Source of the DNA: Rhodospirillaceae bacterium
GTDB lineage: Bacteria > Pseudomonadota > Alphaproteobacteria > Rhodospirillales > Rhodospirillaceae
Direction: 5' to 3'
Assembly (NCBI GenBank): GCA_029243545.1
Contig: JAQWRV010000006.1
Span: 1 to 64,000, forward strand
DNA: 64,000 nucleotides
This document shows, piece after piece, positions 17,072-26,678 of the stretch (position 1 is its first letter; the number at the start of each line of letters is the position of its first letter). The notes beneath the pieces are model-generated. The model worked only from the letters and a program-made list of their open reading frames with translations. It was not told where the DNA came from and searched no databases. The position numbers and the translations under genes were made by a program.

Positions 17072-19939
17072 ATGACTGATTCAAAAACCACTACAGGCGC
17101 TGACGCTGATACCCCGTCTGAAACCGAATCCGCCGATTACAAGTCGACGGTCTTTTTGCCCAAGACCGACTTTCCCATGAAGGCCGGCCTGCCCAAGCTC
17201 GAACCCGCGCTTTTGGCCCGCTGGTATGGGATGGATCTCTACAAGCGCCTGCGGGAAGATGCCAAGGACCGCGAGAAATTCGTCCTTCACGATGGACCAC
17301 CTTACGCCAACGGCCATCTGCACATTGGCCATGCGCTCAATAAAATCCTCAAGGACGTCATCGTCCGCGCGCAGCAGATGATGGGCTTCGACGCCAACTA
17401 CGTGCCGGGCTGGGACTGCCACGGCCTGCCGATCGAATGGAAGATCGAAGAGGGTTATCGCAAGCAGGGCAAAAACAAAGATGAAGTGCCGGTGCTGGAA
17501 TTCCGCCAGGAGTGCCGGGAGTTTGCAGCCCATTGGGTCGAGATTCAAAAAGAAGAGTTTAAACGTCTCGGTGTCATCGGCGACTGGGACAACCCCTACT
17601 TGACCATGAGTAACGCCGCCGAAGCCGCCATCGTCCGCGAGGTCGGCAAGTTCGTCGAGAACGGTGGGCTTTATAAAGGGTCCAAGCCGGTACTGTGGTC
17701 GGTGGTGGAAAAAACCGCCTTGGCCGATGCTGAAGTAGAATATGCCGATCATACATCGACAACTGTTTGGGTCCGTTTCCCCGTTGTGTCGTCACCTATC
17801 GAAGCGCTTACCGGCCAAGCGGTCGTCATTTGGACGACAACACCGTGGACGTTACCGGGCAACCGCGCCATCGCGTTCGGCGCTGATATTGACTACGCCG
17901 TTGTTGAAATTATAGAGACAGCGGACGAGTCACTCGCGTTTGTTGGAGAACGATTTGCGGTTGCCGAAGCGTTGTTGGCAGAAGTTTTGAACAAGGCTGG
18001 TGTCACAGGCCACACCGTCGTTAGTCATCATAAGGGTCAAGAATTCGCCGGCACCGTCTGCCGCCATTGCCTGCGTGAAGATGGCTTCGATTTTGAAGTA
18101 CCGTTGCATGCGGGGTCTTTCGTCACAACGGAACAAGGCACCGGCTTTGTCCATATCGCGCCTGGTCATGGTGAGGACGATTTTCTTCTTGGCAAAGACG
18201 TTGGTCTTGGAGTGCCGGACACAGTGAATGGCGATGGGCTCTATTACGACACCGTGCCCCGCTTTGCCGGCAAGCATGTGTTCAAGGTCAACCCAGACGT
18301 GGTCGATGCTCTCAAAGAGCGCGGCCGGTTGCTGGCCGAAGGCAAGCTCGAGCACAGCTACCCTCACTCCTGGCGCTCCAAGGCGCCGCTGATCTTCCGC
18401 AATACGCCCCAGTGGTTTATCTCCATGGACACCAATGATCTGCGCGAGAATGCCCTAAAAGCCATCGACGACACCCAATGGGTGCCATCCCGGGGCCGCA
18501 ACCGTATTCATGCCATGGTCGAAAGCCGGCCCGACTGGTGTGTGTCGCGTCAGCGCCAATGGGGTGTGCCGATCACCGTATTCGTCAGTAAAAAAACTGG
18601 CGAGGTGTTGCGCGATCCGGCGGTGACGGAACGTATTGCCCGTGCCGTCGAAGAAGAAAGCTCCGATGCTTGGTTGTCGTCTGATCCCGCGCGCTTTCTC
18701 GGCAATGAATACGATGTCGAAGAGTGGGAGCCGGTGCAGGACATTGTCGAGGTCTGGTTTGATTCCGGCTGCACCCACGCTTTTGTGCTGGAGCAGCGCG
18801 GCGACCTGCAGTCGCCGGCCGATCTGTACCTGGAAGGGTCGGATCAGCACCGGGGCTGGTTCCATACCTCATTGCTGGAGAGTTGCGGCACCCGCGGCCG
18901 CGCGCCTTACAAGGCGGTGCTGACCCATGGCTTCGTCCTCGACGAAAAGGGCCGCAAGGAGTCCAAGTCTCTGGGTAATGTGACCGATCCGCAAAAAATT
19001 ATGGATCAATCCGGTGCCGACATCCTGCGTTTGTGGGTGGTGGCGTCCGACTACACTCAGGATTTGTCGGTCGGACCGAACATTCTTAAGCAGATGTCCG
19101 ATTTGTATCGACGTCTTCGCAATACGTTCCGCTATCTGCTTGGCAACCTTACAGACTTTGATGAGACAGAGCGTCTCGACATTTCTGAAATGCCTGAGCT
19201 TGAACGTTGGGTGCTGCATCGCCTGTGGCAGATGGACAAGCGTATCCGCGAAGCCTGTAAAACCTATGACTTTCATGGGCTGTTTAACGAGCTTCATCAT
19301 TTCTGTGCGATTGAGCTGTCGGCGTTTTATTTCGATATGCGCAAAGACGTTGTCTATTGCGACTCCTTCAACAGTCTGCGCCGCCGCGCTGCGCGCACCG
19401 TGCTCGACACGCTTTACGACTGTTTGGTGAAATGGCTGGCACCGTTCATCTGCTTCACAGCCGAAGAAGTCTGGCTGGCGCGCAATCCGTCTGACGACGG
19501 CTCCATTCATTTGCAGCAGTTTCCTGACGTTCCCGAGGCGTGGCGCGATGATGCTTTGGCTGAAAAATGGTCCCACGTGCGCCGCTTGCGCCGTGCTGTG
19601 ACCGGTGCATTGGAAAAAGAGCGGGCTGCCAAAACCATTGGATCAAGTTTACAGGCCCATCCAGTTGTCACTGCCCCGGCAGATCTCATAGCCGCCTGCG
19701 CTGATCTCGACATGGCTGACGTGTGCATCACGTCCGATGTCACACTCCAAGAGGGCGTGCCGACGGCAGATATGTTTACACTGGAAGACGTGCCTGAAGT
19801 CGGTGTGGTGGTGAATACTGCAGACGGTGAAAAATGCGCCCGCTGTTGGAAAGTGTTGCCTGACGTCGGCGCACAAACCCATCCAGGCGTTTGCGGGCGC
19901 TGTTCTGACGCTGTTGATGCAATGGCCGACGTGGCATGA
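17072..19939 (+). CDS. ileS: Isoleucyl-tRNA synthetase
   Basis: Charges tRNA-Ile, with an editing domain for valine. 955 residues. HIGH motif at 84-87; editing-domain TTPWTLPGNRAIA near 250-262; anticodon-binding region in the C-terminal third; C-terminal zinc finger with CARC and CGRC pairs in the last 35 residues. The catalytic-loop motif usually written KMSKS reads KESKS here (629-633), a notable change of a strongly conserved Met to Glu. Stop overlaps the lspA start. No T-box-like leader is apparent in the 181 bases upstream. Confidence 0.95.
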   Translation: MTDSKTTTGADADTPSETESADYKSTVFLPKTDFPMKAGLPKLEPALLARWYGMDLYKRLREDAKDREKFVLHDGPPYANGHLHIGHALNKILKDVIVRAQQMMGFDANYVPGWDCHGLPIEWKIEEGYRKQGKNKDEVPVLEFRQECREFAAHWVEIQKEEFKRLGVIGDWDNPYLTMSNAAEAAIVREVGKFVENGGLYKGSKPVLWSVVEKTALADAEVEYADHTSTTVWVRFPVVSSPIEALTGQAVVIWTTTPWTLPGNRAIAFGADIDYAVVEIIETADESLAFVGERFAVAEALLAEVLNKAGVTGHTVVSHHKGQEFAGTVCRHCLREDGFDFEVPLHAGSFVTTEQGTGFVHIAPGHGEDDFLLGKDVGLGVPDTVNGDGLYYDTVPRFAGKHVFKVNPDVVDALKERGRLLAEGKLEHSYPHSWRSKAPLIFRNTPQWFISMDTNDLRENALKAIDDTQWVPSRGRNRIHAMVESRPDWCVSRQRQWGVPITVFVSKKTGEVLRDPAVTERIARAVEEESSDAWLSSDPARFLGNEYDVEEWEPVQDIVEVWFDSGCTHAFVLEQRGDLQSPADLYLEGSDQHRGWFHTSLLESCGTRGRAPYKAVLTHGFVLDEKGRKESKSLGNVTDPQKIMDQSGADILRLWVVASDYTQDLSVGPNILKQMSDLYRRLRNTFRYLLGNLTDFDETERLDISEMPELERWVLHRLWQMDKRIREACKTYDFHGLFNELHHFCAIELSAFYFDMRKDVVYCDSFNSLRRRAARTVLDTLYDCLVKWLAPFICFTAEEVWLARNPSDDGSIHLQQFPDVPEAWRDDALAEKWSHVRRLRRAVTGALEKERAAKTIGSSLQAHPVVTAPADLIAACADLDMADVCITSDVTLQEGVPTADMFTLEDVPEVGVVVNTADGEKCARCWKVLPDVGAQTHPGVCGRCSDAVDAMADVA

Positions 19940-20460
19940 AGTTGAGTATCCGCTTTGGCTTGATTGTCGCCGTCATCGCCTTTGTCATAGATCAGGTGAC
20001 CAAGCACTACATTGTTGACCGCCTGTTCCGGCCGGAGGGTGTGACCCAGACCCCATACTTCACCCGTGAGTTGATCGAAATTTTGCCATTTTTTCAGCTC
20101 AGACTAATTTGGAACGCAGGCATCAGTTTTAGCCTGTTCAACTCGGGGGAGGCGACGACGATTGCGATTCTGGTGGTGGTCCAGTTGGCTATTGTTGGGG
20201 TGTTGCTGTGGTGGCTACGCCAGGCCGAGACCCGCATGATTGGCATTGGAATCGGCTTCATCGTTGGCGGTGCACTTGGTAATATCGTTGACCGCATCAA
20301 CTATGGCGCAGTAGTCGATTTTCTCGATTTTCACGTGGCCGGCTATCATTTTCCGACATTTAACGTGGCAGATTCCTGTATCACCGTCGGCGTCGCATTT
20401 TGGATGCTTGACGCCTTCCTCACGCGCCACCACCATAGCCCTACAAAAACACCGGAATGA
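19936..20460 (+). CDS. lspA: Prolipoprotein signal peptidase (signal peptidase II)
   Basis: Inner-membrane aspartyl protease that cleaves lipoprotein signal peptides after lipidation. 174 residues with four membrane helices. Catalytic aspartates lie in GNIVDRINYGAVVDFLDF (first) and FNVADSCITVG (second). Overlaps the ileS stop by four bases (ATGA). The next gene is itself a lipoprotein, a likely substrate. Confidence 0.95.
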   Translation: MKLSIRFGLIVAVIAFVIDQVTKHYIVDRLFRPEGVTQTPYFTRELIEILPFFQLRLIWNAGISFSLFNSGEATTIAILVVVQLAIVGVLLWWLRQAETRMIGIGIGFIVGGALGNIVDRINYGAVVDFLDFHVAGYHFPTFNVADSCITVGVAFWMLDAFLTRHHHSPTKTPE

Positions 20461-20467
20461 GGCCTGC

Positions 20468-21022
20468 ATGACTGCCACTGTTCGAACGCTCGTATTAGCT
20501 GCCTGTACCCTCGCTGTTCTAGGCGGCTGCTCCGACACACGGCGCGCGCTCGGTATTGATAAATCATTGCCTGATGAATTCGCCGTCGTACGCCGGGCGC
20601 CCCTGGTCATGCCACCGGACTACAATCTCCGTCCGCCCGCGCCAGGGTCGGAGCGGCCACAGGAAGGCACCACGGCGGAACAGGCCCGTAACACGCTCAT
20701 TGGCCGCAATCGTCTCGACGGCTACCGTGTGCGCGGCTTCAGTGCAGGTGAGATTGAGCTTCTCGATAGTGCCGGTGCCGACTTCATTCTGCCGGGTATC
20801 CGCGTTACGCTGGACCGGGAAACCTCTGCATTCGCGACGGAGAGCGACAGCTTTACCGACCGTTTGGTGTTCTGGAGCTCAAACCGTCAACTCGGCACAC
20901 CTATTGACCCTGTTGCTGAACAAAAGCGGCTCAACCAGAATCAAGCCCTCGGCAAGGACCCAACCGACGGTCCGATCCCGGTAATCTCCAAAGGCGGGTC
21001 GTCCGTGCTGGGAATCTTTTAA
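20468..21022 (+). CDS. DUF3035 lipoprotein, BamF-like
   Basis: 184 residues from the ATG at 20468, which puts a signal peptide right before the lipobox LGGC (Cys about 21). After it comes the conserved segment LGIDKSLPDEFAVVRRAPLV and MPPDYNLRPP, the part by which alphaproteobacterial BamF resembles BamC. The family is placed in the outer-membrane BAM assembly complex; assignment here rests on this motif and on position after lspA. Seven bases after lspA, so co-transcribed. Its end overlaps the end of the minus-strand VOC gene by four bases. Confidence 0.8.
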   Translation: MTATVRTLVLAACTLAVLGGCSDTRRALGIDKSLPDEFAVVRRAPLVMPPDYNLRPPAPGSERPQEGTTAEQARNTLIGRNRLDGYRVRGFSAGEIELLDSAGADFILPGIRVTLDRETSAFATESDSFTDRLVFWSSNRQLGTPIDPVAEQKRLNQNQALGKDPTDGPIPVISKGGSSVLGIF

Positions 21023-22011
21023 GCTCTAAAGATTAACTGCAGCGCACCCGAGCCCGGGTTGCGTACGGTGATTGAGTCCACCAGGCCAAGTCCGGGCACG
21101 TTATGTTGTCCCCGCGGCGCATAAGTCTCGGCCTCCAAGTCGGCGCAGGCCTGCACGCAGTAATCTAAATCATTCACTTCAAACATTTGTGCAATATAGC
21201 CGATGTTGGGTGCGTGTGCTGTGGGAACTAAGTCATCACATTCGTAGTTGATCGGGCTGGACAGGGCTATCTTGCCGAACATGTGGTTGCCTTGCATGAA
21301 CTTAACCGCCGTCTTGGCAGTTTTTGGTAAACCCAGGAAGTTGTTCTGTTGAGGGCTGCCGAGAATCTCATCAATGAGGATACCGCTTTTCAAAACGGTC
21401 TCGTAAAAAGCCACCGCTTTATCCAGGTCGCGCGCCACATGAGATGTAGTGACCACCGGCGTGTATCCTGCCGGTGTGCGGCCATGTTCCTGCACATAGG
21501 CCCGCATCTGCCCGACACGGGTCTTTGGGTCATCACCGGTTAATTCCACCAGATTAATAGCAACCCCATCGGGGCCATTAAAAATCACTTCCGTCGGTGC
21601 GCCTTGCGCGCCAGACATTTTGTAATGGGTAGGGTCCGACCAAAATTTAAAGCCTTTGCTTTTGAACTTCTCCGTGTCGGCATGAATATCGTCTGTGTAG
21701 AAATTCAAATTAAACAAGCCATAGGCTCGTGATGTGTCATCAGGGCGGATCGTTGTTTTGTCATTTGCGTCGAAGTCGAGCAGTAAGACCCGTCCGACCG
21801 GGCAACCGGGCAATTCGCAGAACACGGCGTCAGCGGAGGCACCGTGAGGCAATTGCCATAGCTCTTCGAAGTCGGGGCCAGACCACTTAGTTTTTTCATG
21901 CACCGTCAGGCCAATGAGATCGCGATAGAAGTGCTGCGACTTATTCATGTTGGCGACACTGATGACAGCGACACTCAGCGGACTGCCGTCCAGCGCTACG
22001 ATTTCTCCCAT
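21019..22011 (-). CDS. VOC (glyoxalase/dioxygenase superfamily) protein, two domains
   Basis: 330 residues with two vicinal-oxygen-chelate domains: about 12-165 (SVAVISVANMNKSQHFYRDL start) and about 188-328 (TSHVARDLDKAVAFYETVLK start). The pattern ahFY.dvLG is clear in both. Whether a metal is bound and what reaction is run cannot be told; such proteins include dioxygenases, isomerases and non-catalytic members. Together with the next hydrolase gene it sits on the opposite strand, between the BamF-like gene and the M16 peptidases. Confidence 0.8.
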   Translation of the reverse strand: MGEIVALDGSPLSVAVISVANMNKSQHFYRDLIGLTVHEKTKWSGPDFEELWQLPHGASADAVFCELPGCPVGRVLLLDFDANDKTTIRPDDTSRAYGLFNLNFYTDDIHADTEKFKSKGFKFWSDPTHYKMSGAQGAPTEVIFNGPDGVAINLVELTGDDPKTRVGQMRAYVQEHGRTPAGYTPVVTTSHVARDLDKAVAFYETVLKSGILIDEILGSPQQNNFLGLPKTAKTAVKFMQGNHMFGKIALSSPINYECDDLVPTAHAPNIGYIAQMFEVNDLDYCVQACADLEAETYAPRGQHNVPGLGLVDSITVRNPGSGALQLIFRA

Positions 22012-22033
22012 GGATCTCGCTCCTTCTTCATGG

Positions 22034-23749
22034 CTATCCCATTTGACTTCTTATAAACGCACCGATTCCGCCAAGCGCACGCCGTCCGTCCGACAATGAA
22101 TCAGCCCATATGTGCCAGACATGAAACATCCCAGGCCATTGTTCTAACATGACTGGCACTTCATCGGCACGTGCACGCACGGCGAGCTTGCGGCTGTCGT
22201 CCAACAATACTTCACGCATGCCGACTTGTATCATCAATGGCGGCAGTCCACGCAAGTCACCATAGATGGGCGAAACCATGGGATCCTTGGCGTCCAATCC
22301 GTTGAGGTATGTTTTCGCCATACTCAACAAATCATCGCGTTTGGTGGTTGGGTCATCCTTGGCCTTGGTGTCCATGGTTTCGCCGTCACAGGCCAAGTTG
22401 ACCCAGGGTGACAGAGCGACCAAAGCCGCCGGTTGATCCAACCCGTCTTCCTTGAGACGCAGTGCCGCGGAAACGACGAGACCGCCGCCGGCGGAATCCC
22501 CCATCATGACGATGTGCCCAGGCTTAATGCCGCTCTCCAATAGCCCCGTGTAGGCGGCAACGCAGTCGTCCAATCCGGCGGGGTAGGGATCTTCCGGGGC
22601 AAGCCGGTAATCCACCAGCAAGGTCCGGGCTCCAGAAAAGGAACTCACGTCTGCTGCAAGGCGCTGATGTGATGTTGGGCTGCCGGCGACAAAACCGCCA
22701 CCGTGGAACATCAGCACTACTTTATCCGGATTTGCATCGCTGGCGCTGACCCAGCGCGCGGGAACGCCATTGAGCACAATGTCATCGGTCGCCACACCGT
22801 CGGGGAGTGGTGCGTCGGCGAACCAGCCATCGATGAGCGCACGCATGTCGTCCGGCGTGCCCAACGGCTTATCAGCTATGTAGGCGCCGAGACGCTGTAA
22901 AACAGCGTTCACTTCCTCTTCAGTACTTAAATTCTGGGGTGAGTCTGTTTCGCCGCCGTCGGCTTCGACGCTTGATTGTAAATCAAGAGGGGCGCCAGCC
23001 GCCGACATGGAGTTGGCAATACGGGCGTATACGAACGCGAACAACGTCGCCGGTAAGGCATAGTACAAAGGTGCAAAAACCAAACCGACAAGAACTGCCA
23101 GCACCATGCCAATGCTTTCGCCAACAAAAATTGGTAGCAAAAAAGTAGCCAGCCAAGGTAATAAGCACAGCACATAGATAGCGGCCATGCGCGTGCCCAA
23201 TCCCCGTGATTTTGCCCATGCTTCACTGATTATGGCCGGCCGTCCCGTCGCGGCCATGGCCAGCACCAAAGATAGGCGGCAGAATACGGTAAGGACGAAG
23301 ACGCCCCACATACCCAATGCGGCTGCCGAAACCTTTTCAGTGGCCTGGCCGAGGACGCCTGAGAGCACCATAAGGATGGCGCTGATGGGGAATGCGCCGA
23401 GAACAATCACGCCGAGAACGATTAAACCAATGATCAGTTGCCACACCAGCATTTGACCTTCGAGCCCGCGCAGGGTGAACAGCGGGCGTGTGGTGAGATC
23501 CTCGTCGCCGAGGATGATGGCGCGATACCAGGTTACGGTGAACGGCAGAAAAACGATCGCACTGATGATACTCAGGATGGCAAGAGTTGGATTGCTGGGA
23601 TCCATGAGGTCAGTGCCGGAGAGCCAGGCGACCATATAGAGGAGCGCTATAATGGCCATGGGAATTGCCACATATAGGGCCATTCGGCGGCGATGCGCCC
23701 AGCAATACTCAAGGATTTCCCCGGTGGTTTTGAACACGGGTAACTGCAT
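22034..23749 (-). CDS. Membrane-anchored HSL-type alpha/beta hydrolase (fusion)
   Basis: 571 residues in two parts. Residues about 1-250 hold five to six hydrophobic membrane helices of unknown family. Residues about 275-571 form a hormone-sensitive-lipase-type esterase: oxyanion motif HGGGF, nucleophile in GDSAGGG, acid and base regions near the end (GMREVLLDD and WPGMFHVWHIW). The catalytic set looks complete, so carboxylester hydrolysis at the membrane is likely; substrate unknown. Joining an HSL esterase to a polytopic membrane domain is unusual. Probably co-transcribed with the VOC gene, 22 bases downstream. Confidence 0.8.
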   Translation of the reverse strand: MQLPVFKTTGEILEYCWAHRRRMALYVAIPMAIIALLYMVAWLSGTDLMDPSNPTLAILSIISAIVFLPFTVTWYRAIILGDEDLTTRPLFTLRGLEGQMLVWQLIIGLIVLGVIVLGAFPISAILMVLSGVLGQATEKVSAAALGMWGVFVLTVFCRLSLVLAMAATGRPAIISEAWAKSRGLGTRMAAIYVLCLLPWLATFLLPIFVGESIGMVLAVLVGLVFAPLYYALPATLFAFVYARIANSMSAAGAPLDLQSSVEADGGETDSPQNLSTEEEVNAVLQRLGAYIADKPLGTPDDMRALIDGWFADAPLPDGVATDDIVLNGVPARWVSASDANPDKVVLMFHGGGFVAGSPTSHQRLAADVSSFSGARTLLVDYRLAPEDPYPAGLDDCVAAYTGLLESGIKPGHIVMMGDSAGGGLVVSAALRLKEDGLDQPAALVALSPWVNLACDGETMDTKAKDDPTTKRDDLLSMAKTYLNGLDAKDPMVSPIYGDLRGLPPLMIQVGMREVLLDDSRKLAVRARADEVPVMLEQWPGMFHVWHIWADSLSDGRRALGGIGAFIRSQMG

Positions 23750-23905
23750 GCGCGGGTCTCACTTTGCTCTTCTTGCCTTCTCGGGGCGGACACTACCCCG
23801 CTGTTGCACCAATGTGAACGGTTCCCAAGGGCCCCTGGTGTTGACCGGTGTGTCCCAGCAGTCCAAATAGAGCCATCAACTCTTTCCCGGCGAAGGATCA
23901 TGTCC

Positions 23906-25252
23906 ATGCGGTTTTGCTTTTTATTCGCCCTCTGCGTCACTTTGCTCGGAGCGGCCTCTCAGCGGGATGTAAGCGCTGACATATTTGGTGCCGAGACCTT
24001 CACGCTCGGCAACGGCATGCAGGTTGTGGTGATCCCCAATCACCGGGTGCCCATCGTCAGCCATATGGTGTGGTACACGGTCGGCTCTGCTGACGAGACG
24101 TTGGGAAAGTCTGGCATCGCTCATTTTCTCGAGCATCTCATGTTCAAGGGTACGCCGACTTATCCTGCCGGCGAGATCACCGATTTGGTCGCCCGAAACG
24201 GCGGCCAGCAAAACGCTTTTACGTCATATGATTACACGGCTTATTACCAAAACATCGCGGTCGACCGGCTGCCCAAAATGATGGAGCTGGAAGCCGACCG
24301 CATGCGCAACCTGATTCTCAGCGAAGAGGATGTCAGAGTTGAGCGGGATGTAGTGCTGGAAGAACGCCGCATGCGCGTCGATAGCCGCCCCGCATCAATT
24401 ATGGCGGAGCGTTTGGATGCGGCTTTGTGGGTTACCAATCACTACGGCATCCCGGTCATCGGCTGGCAGGAAGAAATTGAAGCCCTTAACCGCGAAGACG
24501 CGTTCAATTTTTATCAGCGATGGTATGCGCCAAAAAATGCCATTCTTGTCGTTGCCGGTGACATCACCCTGGATGCAATCCGCCCTCTGGCCGAAGCCAC
24601 CTACGGAAAGATCAAGCCCGTTGATGCGGTGACGTTGCGCGAACGGTCTACCTTCTTGCCGCAAGCGGCTGATGTCCGGGTGACCATGGAAGATGCCCGT
24701 GTGCGTCAGCCCCGCTGGCAGCGGTCTTATATCGCGCCCAGCGTCAATGTGGGCGACCAGGCTGATGTTTATGCCTTGCAGGTGCTAAGTGAAATTCTCG
24801 GCGGCGGGTCGACCAGCCACTTGTATCAAGCGCTCGTGGTTAATCAGGCTGTAGCCTCCAGTGCGGGTACTTTCTATTCTGAAGATGCGGTCAGTTATGG
24901 CCGCTTCTTTTTATCAGTTTCTCCTAATCCCGGTGTATCCATCGATACGGTCGAAGCGGCACTCGAAGCCGAGTTAGAAAAGTTTCTCGCGGACGGTGTT
25001 TCTGATGAAGACGTTGCGCGCGCAATAAGACGGCTCGAGGCACAGTTGGTTTATGCCAAAGATTCACCAACCAATGCGGCCCGGGCGGTCGGTGCATTAC
25101 TTGCGGTCGGTCTGACGTTAGACGACATCGAATCATGGCCTGACCGCATGGCTGAGGTAACGGCTGAGCAAGTCAACACCGCCGCAGCACGCATATTTAC
25201 TGAAGCGCCAAGCGGCACCGGTGTGCTGCTCCCTAAAGGAGGCGCGTCATGA
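23906..25252 (+). CDS. M16 zinc peptidase (active subunit)
   Basis: Pitrilysin-family peptidase, exported (signal peptide about 1-24). Start at 23906 is preferred over the in-frame ATG at 23900 because GAAGGA lies eight bases upstream. The inverted zinc motif HFLEH is at residues 73-77, with the third ligand Glu expected in the ERDVVLEERR helix about 76 residues on. Usual length for one half of the two-gene M16 type. The partner gene starts inside its stop codon (ATGA). Downstream of ileS-lspA-bamF in this genome but separated from them by two opposite-strand genes. Confidence 0.92.
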   Translation: MRFCFLFALCVTLLGAASQRDVSADIFGAETFTLGNGMQVVVIPNHRVPIVSHMVWYTVGSADETLGKSGIAHFLEHLMFKGTPTYPAGEITDLVARNGGQQNAFTSYDYTAYYQNIAVDRLPKMMELEADRMRNLILSEEDVRVERDVVLEERRMRVDSRPASIMAERLDAALWVTNHYGIPVIGWQEEIEALNREDAFNFYQRWYAPKNAILVVAGDITLDAIRPLAEATYGKIKPVDAVTLRERSTFLPQAADVRVTMEDARVRQPRWQRSYIAPSVNVGDQADVYALQVLSEILGGGSTSHLYQALVVNQAVASSAGTFYSEDAVSYGRFFLSVSPNPGVSIDTVEAALEAELEKFLADGVSDEDVARAIRRLEAQLVYAKDSPTNAARAVGALLAVGLTLDDIESWPDRMAEVTAEQVNTAAARIFTEAPSGTGVLLPKGGAS

Positions 25253-26592
25253 CGGTTTTGCGGACGGCACTTTTTGCAGCGGTAGCCTTTGCCACGTGCG
25301 TATCTATCTCTGCCCAGGCTATCGACGTGGTCGAAGTTAAAACCGATGACGGGCTAACGGCCTATTTATCCGAAGACCACACTAATCCGATTATTGCCGT
25401 AAGTTTTCAGTTCCGCGGCGGTGCAACCATGGACTCAGACGACAAACTCGGTTTGTCTTACATGGTGTCCGGCCTGCTTGATGAAGGGGCCGGTGATCTC
25501 GACTCCTTTGCTTTTCAGTCTCAGTTGGAAGACATGGCCATCCAGCTTAGCTTCGACGCCGGTATGGAATCCTTCTCGGGTTCGCTTACCACGGTTACGG
25601 CAAACGCCGAAGACGCGTTCCGCTTACTGGCTTCGGCCTTGTCGGAGCCACGGTTTGATGATGAGCCGGTGGAACGCATCCGCCGGCAGATTCAGGTCAG
25701 CCTGGCCCGTGAAGCGGAATCACCCCAACGCATTGCCAGCAAGACTTTGTTTGAAACGTTGTTTCCCGATCATCCCTACGGGCGGCCCACACGCGGCACA
25801 CCAGAGAGCATACAAGAGATAACCCAAGCAGATCTCAAGGCCTTCGCAGGCGAACGCTTTGCCAAAGACCGTTTACTGATCGGCGTCACCGGCGACATCA
25901 CGCCAGATCAATTGGAAAAGCGTCTTGGACAGGTTTTTGGCGACTTGCCAGAGTCTGTCGACGCAGATTGGCACGTGGCTGAAACCTCACCACGCTACGC
26001 TGGTACGGTTGTAGTTGATAAAGCTGTGCCGCAGAGCACCGTGTATATGGCGCACAGCGGGCTAAAACGCACGGATCCTGATTGGTATACGGCCATCATC
26101 GCCGATTACATTCTCGGTGGCGGGTCCTTTGCGTCGCGTTTGATGGAAGAAGTGCGCGAGAAGCGTGGCCTGGCTTATGGCGTCAGCACCAACCTCGTGC
26201 CCTATGATGCATCACCGCTGGTGTTGGCCTCGGTCGGCACACGGAATGAGTCTGTGGCCGAGAGCATCACCGTCATTCGTGATGAATGGGCAAAGTTTCA
26301 AGCCAGTGGTCCAACAGCCGACGAACTGGAAGGGGCGAAGATGTATCTGACCGGCGCCTGGCCGTTGCGCTTTACTTCTTCGGGCCGCATTGCGGGCATT
26401 TTGGTGTCGGTCCAGCGAGATAATCTGGGCCTCGACTATCTCGACCGCCGGAATGATTTTATTGAGGCGATAACCCTAGAAGATGTACGCCGCGTAGCAG
26501 CTGGCCTCTACCGGCCGGAAGATTTGACGGTGGTGGTGGTTGGCCAGCCTGTTGGCCTAGAGGCTTCTGGTATAGAAGCAGGCGGAAACTAA
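25249..26592 (+). CDS. M16 peptidase-like partner lacking the zinc motif
   Basis: 447-residue exported M16 fold (signal peptide ending ISAQA). The position of HxxEH reads SYMVSGLLDEG, so it cannot bind zinc; instead it keeps the R/Y motif (EEVREKRGLAYGVS) that completes the active site of the partner in heterodimeric M16 enzymes. Translation coupled to the active subunit. Together they probably degrade peptides or misfolded proteins in the periplasm. Confidence 0.9.
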   Translation: MTVLRTALFAAVAFATCVSISAQAIDVVEVKTDDGLTAYLSEDHTNPIIAVSFQFRGGATMDSDDKLGLSYMVSGLLDEGAGDLDSFAFQSQLEDMAIQLSFDAGMESFSGSLTTVTANAEDAFRLLASALSEPRFDDEPVERIRRQIQVSLAREAESPQRIASKTLFETLFPDHPYGRPTRGTPESIQEITQADLKAFAGERFAKDRLLIGVTGDITPDQLEKRLGQVFGDLPESVDADWHVAETSPRYAGTVVVDKAVPQSTVYMAHSGLKRTDPDWYTAIIADYILGGGSFASRLMEEVREKRGLAYGVSTNLVPYDASPLVLASVGTRNESVAESITVIRDEWAKFQASGPTADELEGAKMYLTGAWPLRFTSSGRIAGILVSVQRDNLGLDYLDRRNDFIEAITLEDVRRVAAGLYRPEDLTVVVVGQPVGLEASGIEAGGN

Positions 26593-26678
26593 AGGCTGTT
26601 CTGAGGGCAGTGGTTCCAGCGCGCCTTGTCTGGTAAGGTTGCTGCTGTAATGAAACTTAAATTAAAACAATCGAGCGG

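Noticed and set aside
18869-19576. 235-codon minus-strand frame inside ileS
   Set aside because: Antisense of the IleRS anticodon-binding region.
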